Assembly (NCBI RefSeq): GCF_004114955.1
Contig: NZ_CP030053.1
Coordinates: 6,922,001-6,986,000 of the forward strand
DNA length: 64,000 nucleotides
Direction of reading: 5' to 3'
DNA from: Bradyrhizobium guangzhouense
GTDB taxonomy: Bacteria; Pseudomonadota; Alphaproteobacteria; Rhizobiales; Xanthobacteraceae
The notes under the pieces were generated by a model. That model was not told where the DNA came from, ran no database searches, and saw nothing but the letters and a program-made list of their open reading frames with translations. This document shows positions 17,428 to 25,019 of the stretch, in pieces. Numbering within the stretch: position 1 is the stretch's first letter; each line of letters starts with the position of its first letter. The position numbers and the translations under genes are program-made.

Positions 17428-17510
17428 CCGTCATTGCGAGCGTAGCGAAGCAATCAAGACTCTTTCCGCGGAGGGATTCTGGATTGCGTCGCTGCGCTCG
17501 CAATGACGGA
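17428..17510. repeat. Palindromic repeat A, copy 2 (TCATTGCGAG...CTCGCAATGA)
   Basis: An 83-bp element whose outer arms TCATTGCGAG and CTCGCAATGA pair, with inner GCGAAGCAATC against a matching GATTGCGTCGC-type arm. It could fold into one long hairpin. It lies between the convergent quiC and binding-protein genes. A CTCTCCCCGCA/TGCGGGGAGAG inverted repeat follows at about 17528-17582. Confidence 0.85.
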
Positions 17511-17593
17511 GGAGAGAGCTGAGAACTCCTCTCCCCGCATCCGCTTCGCTAAAGCTTCGGCGAGACAGTTGCGGGGAGAGATAGAGTAGAGCC

Positions 17594-18766
17594 TCACTTC
17601 ATCGGGCACTTGTCGTGGAAGCGGTCCTGATCGTTGGTGACGATGGTGGCAACGGTCTTCAGCGAGAGCTCGCCGCCGGCGCCCTTCACCACGTCCTGCA
17701 GATAGAAGTTCTGGATCGGGATGTGGTTGTTGCCGTATTTGAACGCGCCACGCAGCGACTTGAAGTTGGCCTTCTCCATCTCGGCCTTCATCGCGTCCTT
17801 CTTGGACGTGTCGCCGCCAACGGCGACCACCGCGCTGTTGATGAGCTGCGCCGCGTCATAGGCCTGCGCGCCGTAATAGGTTGGGCGAAGACCCGTGTAT
17901 TTCTTGCGATAGTCGGCGACAAAGCGCTTGTTCTGCTCATTGGGGAGATCGTTGACCCATTCCTGCGCGCCGGGAACGCCAAGCGCGTTCTCCTTTTGAA
18001 GCGGCAGGGACAACTCATCGACGGTGAAGGCGGTGTAGAGCGGCATCGTGCTCTTCAGTCCAGCCTGCGCATATTGATTGAGGAACTGCACGCCGGCCGC
18101 ACCCGGATAAAACACGAAGATCGACTCGGCCCCGGAGGCGCGCGCCTTGGAGAGCTCGGCGGAGAAATCAAGCTGGCTCGGCCAGACCGTGTACTCCTCG
18201 CCCTTGACCTCGCCCTTGAACGTGCTCTTCAGGCCCGCGAGCATGTCCTTTCCGGCGGCATAGTTCGGGCCGATCAGGAACACGCTCTTGACGCCGTTCG
18301 CGTTCATGTAGAGGCCCACGGCGGCCGGGGTCTGATCGTTCTGCCAGGAGGTCGAGAACACATAAGGGCTGCACAGCTCGCCGGCGAGCTGCGACGGGCC
18401 GGCATTGGCTGATATCAGGAAGGTCTGCGAGTCCACCGCGGTCTTGAGAGAGGCGAGCAGCACGTTCGACCAGATGTAGCCGGCCAGGAAATCGACCTTG
18501 TCGGACTGCACCAGCTTCTCGGTCTTCTGCTTGCCGACATCGGGCTTCTGACCATCATCCTCATAGATCACCTCGACCGGCTTGCCGCCCATCTTGCGCC
18601 CGAGATGGTCGAGCGCGAGCTCGAACGAGTTGCGCATGTCGTTGCCGATCACGGCCGTCGGGCCGCTGAAGGTCGAGACGAAACCGATCTTGATGGTGTC
18701 GCCGGCGGATGCCGGATTTGCCAGCACCAGCGCCGCTGCGCCCGCCAGCCAGAATGCCGTCCTCAT
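17594..18766 (-). CDS. Orphan ABC substrate-binding protein, Leu/Ile/Val-binding fold
   Basis: A 390-residue periplasmic binding protein with a signal peptide (MRTAFWLAGAAALVLANPASA, first 21 residues) and a type I periplasmic fold from GDTIKIGFVSTFSGP onward. GGAGGGGAG before the ATG gives a strong ribosome binding site. There are no permease or ATPase genes beside it on this strand, so it is an orphan. It could serve the livFGMH set at 2.9-6.2 kb, which lacks a binding protein, or feed an importer elsewhere. Similar proteins bind amino acids or aromatic acids; the ligand is unknown. Confidence 0.87.
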   Translation of the reverse strand: MRTAFWLAGAAALVLANPASAGDTIKIGFVSTFSGPTAVIGNDMRNSFELALDHLGRKMGGKPVEVIYEDDGQKPDVGKQKTEKLVQSDKVDFLAGYIWSNVLLASLKTAVDSQTFLISANAGPSQLAGELCSPYVFSTSWQNDQTPAAVGLYMNANGVKSVFLIGPNYAAGKDMLAGLKSTFKGEVKGEEYTVWPSQLDFSAELSKARASGAESIFVFYPGAAGVQFLNQYAQAGLKSTMPLYTAFTVDELSLPLQKENALGVPGAQEWVNDLPNEQNKRFVADYRKKYTGLRPTYYGAQAYDAAQLINSAVVAVGGDTSKKDAMKAEMEKANFKSLRGAFKYGNNHIPIQNFYLQDVVKGAGGELSLKTVATIVTNDQDRFHDKCPMK

Positions 18767-19089
18767 AGCAACTCCCCTCCCTATTATTGATCCCGGAAAC
18801 GGGTGATCGCCGCCCCGAGCCTGTCTCTATTGAACGCAAAATCTGTCGCCCCGCCAATGGCTCAGCGGCTGCCCCTGCACCATATTTCGCCCCAATCGGA
18901 GATGGCAAGAAATATAATTCTACCTGCTTTGCCCGAGGCCGGCCCAGGGCCGGTCCGGGATCTGCGGTACTTCCGCGGGGACTATCGATACGCCACGCCA
19001 ATTCCATCATTGATGACGGCTATTGGACCACGGCGCCCAATCCGCTCTTAAATGAGGGAATGAAACAGCGAGAGATTCGAGGGTGCACC
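18767..19089. other. Intergenic region, divergent promoters of binding protein and NDH-2
   Basis: A 323-bp gap between divergent genes. It contains a 15-bp perfect inverted repeat, CCGGCCC-A-GGGCCGG, at 18939-18953 and an AT-rich tract near 18910-18920. No open frame with convincing features and no clear promoter hexamers were seen. Confidence 0.45.
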
Positions 19090-20352
19090 ATGGCCGCAAA
19101 TCCCCATCGCGTCGTCATCGTCGGCGCCGGCTTCGGCGGGCTGGAGACGACCTACCGGCTTGCCGGTGCACCGGTCGAGATCACGCTGATCGACCGCCGC
19201 AACCATCACCTGTTTCAACCGCTGCTTTACCAGGTCGCGACCGCCTCGCTCGCGACCAGCGAGATCGCCTGGCCGATCCGTCATCTCATGCGCGACCGGC
19301 GCGAGGTGACGACGCTGTTTGCAACGGTGAGCGGCGTCGATGCGGCACGCCGATGCGTGCTGATCGATGACGGCAGCGAGGTGCCCTACGACACGCTGGT
19401 GCTCGCCACCGGCGCGCGTCACGCCTATTTCGGCCATGACGAGTGGGAGAATTGGGCGCCGGGACTGAAGACGCTGGAAGACGCGACCACGTTGCGTCGT
19501 CACATCCTGGTGGCGTTCGAACGTGCCGAGCGCGAGACTGATCCCGCGAAGCGCGCTGCCCGTCTGACCTTCGTGATCGTCGGCGCCGGCCCGACCGGCG
19601 TCGAACTCGCCGGCACCATCGCCGAGATGGCGCACCACACCCTGCCCGGCGACTTCCGCAACATCGACACCACCAAGGCGCGCGTCGTGCTGATCGAGGC
19701 CGGCCCCCGCGTGCTGGCAGGCTTTCCGGACGACCTGTCGGCTTACGCGCAAGCCTCGCTGGAGAAGATCGGCGTCGAGGTCGTGCTGGGGCAGGCCGTC
19801 ACCGAGATCAACCGCGAGGGCGTGGTATTCGGCGGTCAGTTGTTGAATGCCAAGACCCGGATCTGGGCCGCTGGCGTCCGTGCCTCGCCCGCCGCCGAAT
19901 GGCTGGGCGCACCAAGCGATCGTGCCGGGCGCGTGCAGGTCGAGGGCGATCTCACCATTCCCGGCCATCCCGAAATCTTTGCGATCGGCGACACCATCAA
20001 CATCAACGCGTGGGACGGCAAGCCCGTGCCGGGCATCGCCCCGGCGGCGAAGCAGCAGGGCAAGCATGTCGCGGCGACCATCAAGGCGCGGCTGCAGGGC
20101 GCGCCGACCGGCCCGTTCCGCTACAAGCACGCCGGCAGCCTCGCACAGATCGGCAAGCGGCTCGCGGTGATCGATTTCGGCAAGGTCAAGCTGCGCGGCA
20201 CCATCGCGTGGTGGATCTGGGGCGTCGCCCACATCTACTTCCTGATCGGCCTCCGCCATCGCCTCAGCGTCGCGCTGAGCTGGCTGTGGATCTACGCGCG
20301 AGACCAGCGCGCGGCCCGGCTGATCACGCAGGGGAGCAGCAAGGTGGTGTAA
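19090..20352 (+). CDS. ndh: Type II NADH dehydrogenase (NDH-2)
   Basis: A 420-residue pyridine-nucleotide-disulfide oxidoreductase family flavoprotein. The FAD motif GAGFGG is near residue 15 and the NADH motif GAGPTG near residue 165; ATGARHAYFG and the FAD-contact segment EIFAIGD are also present. The C-terminal part has a hydrophobic stretch (AWWIWGVAHIYFLIG) expected to anchor it at the membrane. It should pass electrons from NADH to quinone without pumping protons. ATG at 19090 is chosen because GAGGG lies 6 nt upstream; the ATG at 19060 is poorly spaced. Confidence 0.88.
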   Translation: MAANPHRVVIVGAGFGGLETTYRLAGAPVEITLIDRRNHHLFQPLLYQVATASLATSEIAWPIRHLMRDRREVTTLFATVSGVDAARRCVLIDDGSEVPYDTLVLATGARHAYFGHDEWENWAPGLKTLEDATTLRRHILVAFERAERETDPAKRAARLTFVIVGAGPTGVELAGTIAEMAHHTLPGDFRNIDTTKARVVLIEAGPRVLAGFPDDLSAYAQASLEKIGVEVVLGQAVTEINREGVVFGGQLLNAKTRIWAAGVRASPAAEWLGAPSDRAGRVQVEGDLTIPGHPEIFAIGDTININAWDGKPVPGIAPAAKQQGKHVAATIKARLQGAPTGPFRYKHAGSLAQIGKRLAVIDFGKVKLRGTIAWWIWGVAHIYFLIGLRHRLSVALSWLWIYARDQRAARLITQGSSKVV

Positions 20353-20398
20353 GAAGGTTCTCGTGTCCTGGACGCGGCGCGGCATGAAATGACGTGAC

Positions 20399-20435
20399 GC
20401 AGAGCCGGGACCCAGAACCGTGGCCCCGGCTCTGC
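20399..20435. repeat. Hairpin repeat between convergent NDH-2 and tannase genes
   Basis: Perfect 11-bp arms GCAGAGCCGGG and CCCGGCTCTGC flank a 15-nt loop. Flanking GCGGCGC/GCGCCGC segments extend the symmetry across about 20370-20460. This is a known style of Bradyrhizobium intergenic repeat and may terminate transcription from both sides. Confidence 0.6.
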
Positions 20436-20493
20436 AGCGCGGCGCTATGCGCCGCACTGGGTTGGGGCAAGCGCCTGCCGACGGCACGACGAG

Positions 20494-22176
20494 CTACGGC
20501 GTCTTGCAGACGAAATTCGCCGCATCCTCGCTGTCGCCCTGCCCGGAATACGCGGCGTAGCTCGGATACGGACATAGCGGCCGCGTGCGGCCCGGACTCC
20601 AGGACGCAGGGACTTCCTTGTTGGCGGGATTGGCCGACGCGATGATGCGCTCGGGTGCCTTGCCTTTCTCCACCCAGTCAATCAGCGCGGTCAGTGCATC
20701 GAACTTGTCGAGGGTGACGCCGCCACCGCAGTGCGTTTCGCCCGGAATCGTAAACAAGCGCGCGACGCCGTCGGCGTGCCCCTGCAGGTTCTTGTCCAGC
20801 CGGTCGTACCAGCGGATGGTGTCGTTCACCGAGAACACCGGATCGGCCTGGCCGTGATAGATCAGCATCTTCCCGCCAGACTTCTGGAGCGATGCGAGCT
20901 TTGGATCATCGACGTCGGGCGGCGTCATGAAGTCCATGGCCGATTCCGTGAAGGTCGCGTCCTTGGTGAAAATCTTTGGTGCGTCCTTGTCGAAATCATA
21001 GGCCTTCAGTGCCTCGACCAGCTTCTCGTTGCTGCCCTCGACCGCGACCGGGGGCGTCGAGAAGATATAGTTCAGCGAAGCTGCACCCATGGTGGCGATG
21101 ATCGGGTAATTGTTCCAGGGCGCGACGGGGCTCTCGACCTTCCAGGTGCGCCAATTGCCGGTGCCGATGCCACCATCGAGCGGCCAGTCGGAATAGAGCG
21201 CCTCACCTTTCGAATTCTTCGGTCCAGCGAGGCTCATCTTCAGGGCGTCGACCTTGGCTTCGGACAAACAGGCGCTGTTCTGCCCCGGCGCGCAGACCAG
21301 GCTCTTGAGATCGAACGCCTTCTGACAGGCGGCGAGATTGGCCGTCAGCCCATCCTTGACGCCGTCGAGCGCATCGCAGGCCTCCGTAATGCGCGAGGAA
21401 ACGAGCTGGGCGTCCTCCTTGGTGATGGATTTGCGCAGATCAGGATCAGCTTTCAGAAAGGCCTGCACGTCCCAGGCATGCTGGATCGCAGCGCGCGGCA
21501 GGTCGAAGCCAGGATTGCCGACGAGGAAGCCGTCGTAATTTTCCGGCATGCGCGAAGCCGCGACCATGGCGTGACGCCCGCCGTTCGAGCATCCCGCCAT
21601 ATAGGAGCGATCCGGCTTGCGTCCGTAATGCAGGGCGATGATCTGCTTTGCGACCGGCGATAGCGTCATGTCGGCGGCATAGCCATAGTCGCGCCGCGCC
21701 TGTGGATCGAGGCCGAACGCCGCTCCCGCGGTCAGGCCCAGCGATTTGTTCGCGGGGTCCGATCCGGAATGGCCACTGTCCGACGACAGCACGGCAAAGC
21801 CGCGCGTCAATGGCACTGAGCCACCGGAGGCCGAGCCCTCGGGCAGGCTGCCAAGAGCGGGCACGACGACGCCGTCGTTGCCGCCATTGACCTGATGCAG
21901 GAAGCGGCCGTTCCACTCGGCCGGCAATCGCAATTCGAACCCGATGGCATACTGCTTCCCGTCGGCTCCGGTGCGCCGGTTGGCGAGCCCCGTCAAAATG
22001 CAATGCTTGGGAAGACCGTTAGCGGCGTCCTGCGTTTTGGATCCGGTGATCTCGATGCCGGAGATGCCGAGCGAAGCCGTTGTGACCGGCGAGCAGGCTT
22101 CGCCGTCGGCGCGAGCCAAGGCGGTCGATCCCAGAAGCGCGGCCAGCGCGGCGGTCGATATCAAGCCAGTCCTCAT
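20494..22176 (-). CDS. Secreted tannase/feruloyl esterase family hydrolase
   Basis: A 560-residue protein with a signal peptide (MRTGLISTAALAALLGSTALARA) and an alpha/beta hydrolase of the tannase/feruloyl-esterase family. The family's CS-D-HC arrangement is visible: Cys-Ser in AGCSNGGRHA, Asp in GQADPVFS, His-Cys in GETHCGG. It should release ferulate or related acids from plant esters outside the cytoplasm. The next gene on the same strand upstream encodes feruloyl-CoA synthetase, which would activate the released acid. GGAGG precedes the ATG. Confidence 0.87.
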   Translation of the reverse strand: MRTGLISTAALAALLGSTALARADGEACSPVTTASLGISGIEITGSKTQDAANGLPKHCILTGLANRRTGADGKQYAIGFELRLPAEWNGRFLHQVNGGNDGVVVPALGSLPEGSASGGSVPLTRGFAVLSSDSGHSGSDPANKSLGLTAGAAFGLDPQARRDYGYAADMTLSPVAKQIIALHYGRKPDRSYMAGCSNGGRHAMVAASRMPENYDGFLVGNPGFDLPRAAIQHAWDVQAFLKADPDLRKSITKEDAQLVSSRITEACDALDGVKDGLTANLAACQKAFDLKSLVCAPGQNSACLSEAKVDALKMSLAGPKNSKGEALYSDWPLDGGIGTGNWRTWKVESPVAPWNNYPIIATMGAASLNYIFSTPPVAVEGSNEKLVEALKAYDFDKDAPKIFTKDATFTESAMDFMTPPDVDDPKLASLQKSGGKMLIYHGQADPVFSVNDTIRWYDRLDKNLQGHADGVARLFTIPGETHCGGGVTLDKFDALTALIDWVEKGKAPERIIASANPANKEVPASWSPGRTRPLCPYPSYAAYSGQGDSEDAANFVCKTP

Positions 22177-22194
22177 GCAGACCTCCCTATTTAG

Positions 22195-22207
22195 TTATAT
22201 GTTATAA
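22195..22207. promoter_or_regulatory. AT-rich palindrome upstream of tannase gene
   Basis: TTATA-TGT-TATAA, perfect 5-bp arms around a 3-nt centre, lies 19 bp before the tannase ATG in an unusually AT-rich stretch. It could be a regulator site or contain the -10 region. Assignment is tentative. Confidence 0.3.
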
Positions 22208-22331
22208 TCATTACCTCCATTTCCTATTTTGGCAAGTGCCGCCGCACCGCGGCATGTACCGGCGACGCGAAGCATCATCCGCATAGAGAGACGCCAAGCC
22301 GCAGCACGCAGCCAATCGGTATTCGGCTCCG

Positions 22332-24182
22332 CTAGCCGCAGGCGATCCACTCCGCCGACGCATGGTCGTTCAACCGCGCCACGGCGTCGGCGCGCCGCGT
22401 CAGCACGGCACGCTGGTTGATGTAACCTTTATCGGTGATCTCGCCGCCATCGACCGACGGCGGCTCGGTGAGCAGCAGCGCGCGCGTCGCGTGTCCGGAG
22501 GAATTGGCGCTCTGCTGCTTCAGTTTGGCCAAGCCTTGCGCGATCGTAGACCGGACCCTGTCATGCGCCAGCAGGTCGCTCACATCAGCAGTGTCCGGCA
22601 GGCCAGCATGAGCCCGGCACGCGGCGATATTCGGGAACACCAGGAAGCGCACCTCGTCGCCGCCATGGCCGCTGACGACGATATCCTGAGCCAGCGGCGC
22701 CAGCGCGGCGATGCCGGCGACGCGCAACGTGCCGACGCTGACCCAGGTGCCGGAGTTGAGCTTGAAATCCTCGGCGACACGGCCGTCAAAGAACAAGCCA
22801 CGTTCGGGCCGCTTCGGATCCGCAAGCTTCACGGCGTCGCCTATGAGATAGAAGCCCTCCTCGTCAAACGCCTGCTTTGTCAGCTCCGGCGCTTTCCAAT
22901 AGCCAGGCGTGACGTTGGGGCCACGCACCCGCACCTCCAGCTTGTCGCCGGAGGTCACGAGCTTCAACTCCGTACCAGGAATCGGCACGCCGATATTGCC
23001 GGAACGCTCCGCGAGGAAATGACAATCGGTCGCCAGCGGCGAGGTTTCCGTCGAGCCCCAGGCCGAGACCATCGGTAGCGCACGGCCAATGGTTTCGATG
23101 GAGAGCTGCTCCAGCGCGTCCCAGAGATTCTGCGGCAAGGCGGCACCGGCGTAGAAGGCGAACTTCACCTCGCGAAAGAAACGCCGGCGCAGCTCCTCGT
23201 CGCCACGCAGCGCCGCGATCAGCATGTCAAAGCCACGCGGCACGTTGAAATAGACCGTCGGCATCACGCTTTTCAGATTGGCGAGCGACGTTGAGAAGAG
23301 GCCGGGCGCGGGCTTGCCGCCGTCGATATAGAGCGAGCCGCCGTTGCGCAGCACGAGATTGAAATTGTGGTTGGCGCCGAACGTGTGGCTCCAGGGCAGC
23401 CAGTCGAGGATGACAAGATCATCGCCGTGTTCAAGAAAGGTCCAGGTCTGCGCCTTGGCCTGCTGGCTCGATGTCAGCATGCGCTGGGTGTTGATGACGG
23501 CCTTCGGCGTGCCGGTCGAACCCGAAGTGAACAGGAATTTTGCGATCGTATCCGGGGTCACGGCAGCGAAGGCCCTTGCAACGTCAGGCGTCTCGGCCGT
23601 CGCAGCGATGGCACGGAAAGCGAGCGCATCAGCGTCGCCAGCGACGCCACTAATGATCTGCGCCGTATGCAACGGCTTGATCGCAGCGAGGGCTGCCGCG
23701 AACGGCTTTGTGGCGGAAACATAGATCGCGCCGGGCTCGAGCAGCGCGATCATGCTTTTCAGCTTGTCGAAATCCCTCGACATCAGCGAATAGGCCGGCG
23801 AGATTGCGGCCGAGGGCACGCCGACATGCTGAGCCGCGAGCGCGAGCAGCGCATGGTCAATGCCATTGTCGGAGAGAATGACAAGGGGACGCTCCGCGCT
23901 CAGCTCTTGCGCCAAAATCCACGAGGCCGCCGCGCGAACCCGCCGCAAGGCACCCGCGTAAGTCACGGTGGCCCACGGCGTGTCGGCACTGTCGCGCTCC
24001 GCGAGGAATGTCCTGTCCGGTGTTTGCCGCGCCCATCGTTCCAGCCAGTCGCCGATACAACGCGCGCTATCGCGCAGGGGCTCGGGCGAGCGCAGCACGA
24101 CGCTGCCGTCGGCGCGATGCTCCGCGACTGTCTTGGGCGTTGCGAACAGGCTCGAAGCGTCACCGCGTGGGGCCGACGTCAT
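22332..24182 (-). CDS. fcs: Feruloyl-CoA synthetase (hydroxycinnamate-CoA ligase)
   Basis: A 616-residue acyl-adenylate-forming enzyme. The P-loop motif FTSGSTGTPKA, an A5-type segment SAWGSTETSP and the later GLFFDGRVAEDFK region are visible. Overall similarity by recognition is to feruloyl-CoA synthases (start MTSAPRGDASSLF). It activates ferulate, coumarate or caffeate with ATP and CoA. ATG at 24182 follows GAGGAGG. It lies just upstream of the tannase/feruloyl esterase gene and is divergent from a MarR regulator, the usual arrangement for hydroxycinnamate catabolism. The hydratase/aldolase step is not in the window. Confidence 0.85.
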   Translation of the reverse strand: MTSAPRGDASSLFATPKTVAEHRADGSVVLRSPEPLRDSARCIGDWLERWARQTPDRTFLAERDSADTPWATVTYAGALRRVRAAASWILAQELSAERPLVILSDNGIDHALLALAAQHVGVPSAAISPAYSLMSRDFDKLKSMIALLEPGAIYVSATKPFAAALAAIKPLHTAQIISGVAGDADALAFRAIAATAETPDVARAFAAVTPDTIAKFLFTSGSTGTPKAVINTQRMLTSSQQAKAQTWTFLEHGDDLVILDWLPWSHTFGANHNFNLVLRNGGSLYIDGGKPAPGLFSTSLANLKSVMPTVYFNVPRGFDMLIAALRGDEELRRRFFREVKFAFYAGAALPQNLWDALEQLSIETIGRALPMVSAWGSTETSPLATDCHFLAERSGNIGVPIPGTELKLVTSGDKLEVRVRGPNVTPGYWKAPELTKQAFDEEGFYLIGDAVKLADPKRPERGLFFDGRVAEDFKLNSGTWVSVGTLRVAGIAALAPLAQDIVVSGHGGDEVRFLVFPNIAACRAHAGLPDTADVSDLLAHDRVRSTIAQGLAKLKQQSANSSGHATRALLLTEPPSVDGGEITDKGYINQRAVLTRRADAVARLNDHASAEWIACG

Positions 24183-24259
24183 GTTTTCCTCCTCGCCCGT
24201 AACAGGGATCGGCCGCAACCTCGTTCCGGGCTGCTTTGCCGATAATGTCGGGCATGACA

Positions 24260-24280
24260 ATTGTTGTCGTCAACAACAAT
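24260..24280. promoter_or_regulatory. Candidate MarR operator between fcs and marR
   Basis: Perfect 8-bp arms ATTGTTGT and ACAACAAT around a 5-nt spacer, with an overlapping GACAA-TTG-TTGTC repeat at 24256-24268. The site lies in the 148-bp gap between divergent fcs and marR genes. Size and symmetry fit a MarR dimer site. Relief by a hydroxycinnamoyl-CoA is inferred from known MarR regulators of this pathway. Confidence 0.6.
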
Positions 24281-24330
24281 CTTCCGTTGGAGCCGCCGAG
24301 GCGTTAAGGTCGCGCGGCAGGAGATCCCAC

Positions 24331-24825
24331 GTGACAACCGGCGCAGGCCAGACCCCTCACCGCAGACGCGCCGGCAACGGCGCGGCGCGACGGATCGACG
24401 CGGATGAGATCGGCCTCGATACGCTGGTTGGCCACGCCGGCTACGCGGTGCGGCGCTTCCAGATCTGGATCTTTCAGGACTTCATCAAGACGCTTGAAGA
24501 GGTCGATATCAGGCCGACGCAATATTCGGTGCTGACTTTGATCGGCGCCAATCCGGGGCTCTCGCAGATGGCGGTGGCAAAGCGCCTCGGCATCGAGCGC
24601 GCCCGGCTGGTGCATCTGCTCGATAGCCTTGAAGAACGGAAGCTGGTGAAGCGGATCAAATCGAAATCGGACCGGCGCTCGCACGCGCTCCACCTCACCA
24701 CGCAGGGCGAGACAGCGCTGGCAAAATTCAAGCGCCTCGCCGCCGAGCACGAACGGCATGTCGAGCAGAAGCTCGGCAAGGCCAACCGGGAGCGCCTGCT
24801 TCAGATCCTCGCTGGCTTTACCTGA
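24331..24825 (+). CDS. MarR-family transcriptional regulator of hydroxycinnamate genes
   Basis: A 164-residue winged-helix protein. The HTH region is about 65-120 (LSQMAVAKRLGIERARLVHL) with the wing at VKRIKSKSDRRSHAL. The start is GTG at 24331, preceded by GGCAGGAG. It is divergent from fcs, with a strong palindrome in between, and so probably represses fcs and itself. FerC/HcaR-type MarR regulators respond to hydroxycinnamoyl-CoA, which fits this position. Confidence 0.85.
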   Translation: MTTGAGQTPHRRRAGNGAARRIDADEIGLDTLVGHAGYAVRRFQIWIFQDFIKTLEEVDIRPTQYSVLTLIGANPGLSQMAVAKRLGIERARLVHLLDSLEERKLVKRIKSKSDRRSHALHLTTQGETALAKFKRLAAEHERHVEQKLGKANRERLLQILAGFT

Positions 24826-24913
24826 CACTGGCTGCACATGATTTGGGCAAATGCCCTGAGCCGGGCGTCGCTGCAACAGCCTGCTCGCTCATCAGCATTG
24901 CTCCCAAGCGGCT

Positions 24914-24930
24914 GATCTTGCTGTAAGATC
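24914..24930. promoter_or_regulatory. Inverted repeat upstream of the atzF sigma-54 promoter
   Basis: Perfect 6-bp arms GATCTT and AAGATC around 5 nt, ending 34 bp before the -24 element. It could be an activator or repressor site, or a terminator stem for the MarR gene, although no T-run follows. A GGGCA-AA-TGCCC repeat lies further upstream at 24845-24856. Confidence 0.35.
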
Positions 24931-24964
24931 CGGAGCGGCCGTGCTGCCCGGATAATGTACACAA

Positions 24965-24980
24965 TGGCACATCGCTTGCT
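24965..24980 (+). promoter_or_regulatory. Sigma-54 (-24/-12) promoter of atzF
   Basis: TGGCAC at 24965-24970, five bases, then TTGCT at 24976-24980. The invariant GG and GC are exactly 10 bp apart, a full match to the RpoN consensus core. Transcription should begin about 12 bp downstream, near 24991, and atzF starts at 25020. An ATAATGTACACAAT sequence at 24952-24965 touches the -24 element and resembles a GntR-type operator. Confidence 0.8.
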
Positions 24981-25019
24981 TCATTCCGGGTGAAGACATG
25001 TTGCCGGAGTTTTGACGCC

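Noticed and set aside
24242..24273. A -35/-10 promoter for fcs (TTGACG and CATTAT on the minus strand).
   Set aside because: The spacing is 20 bp, too long for a normal sigma-70 promoter, so only the operator-like palindrome was kept.
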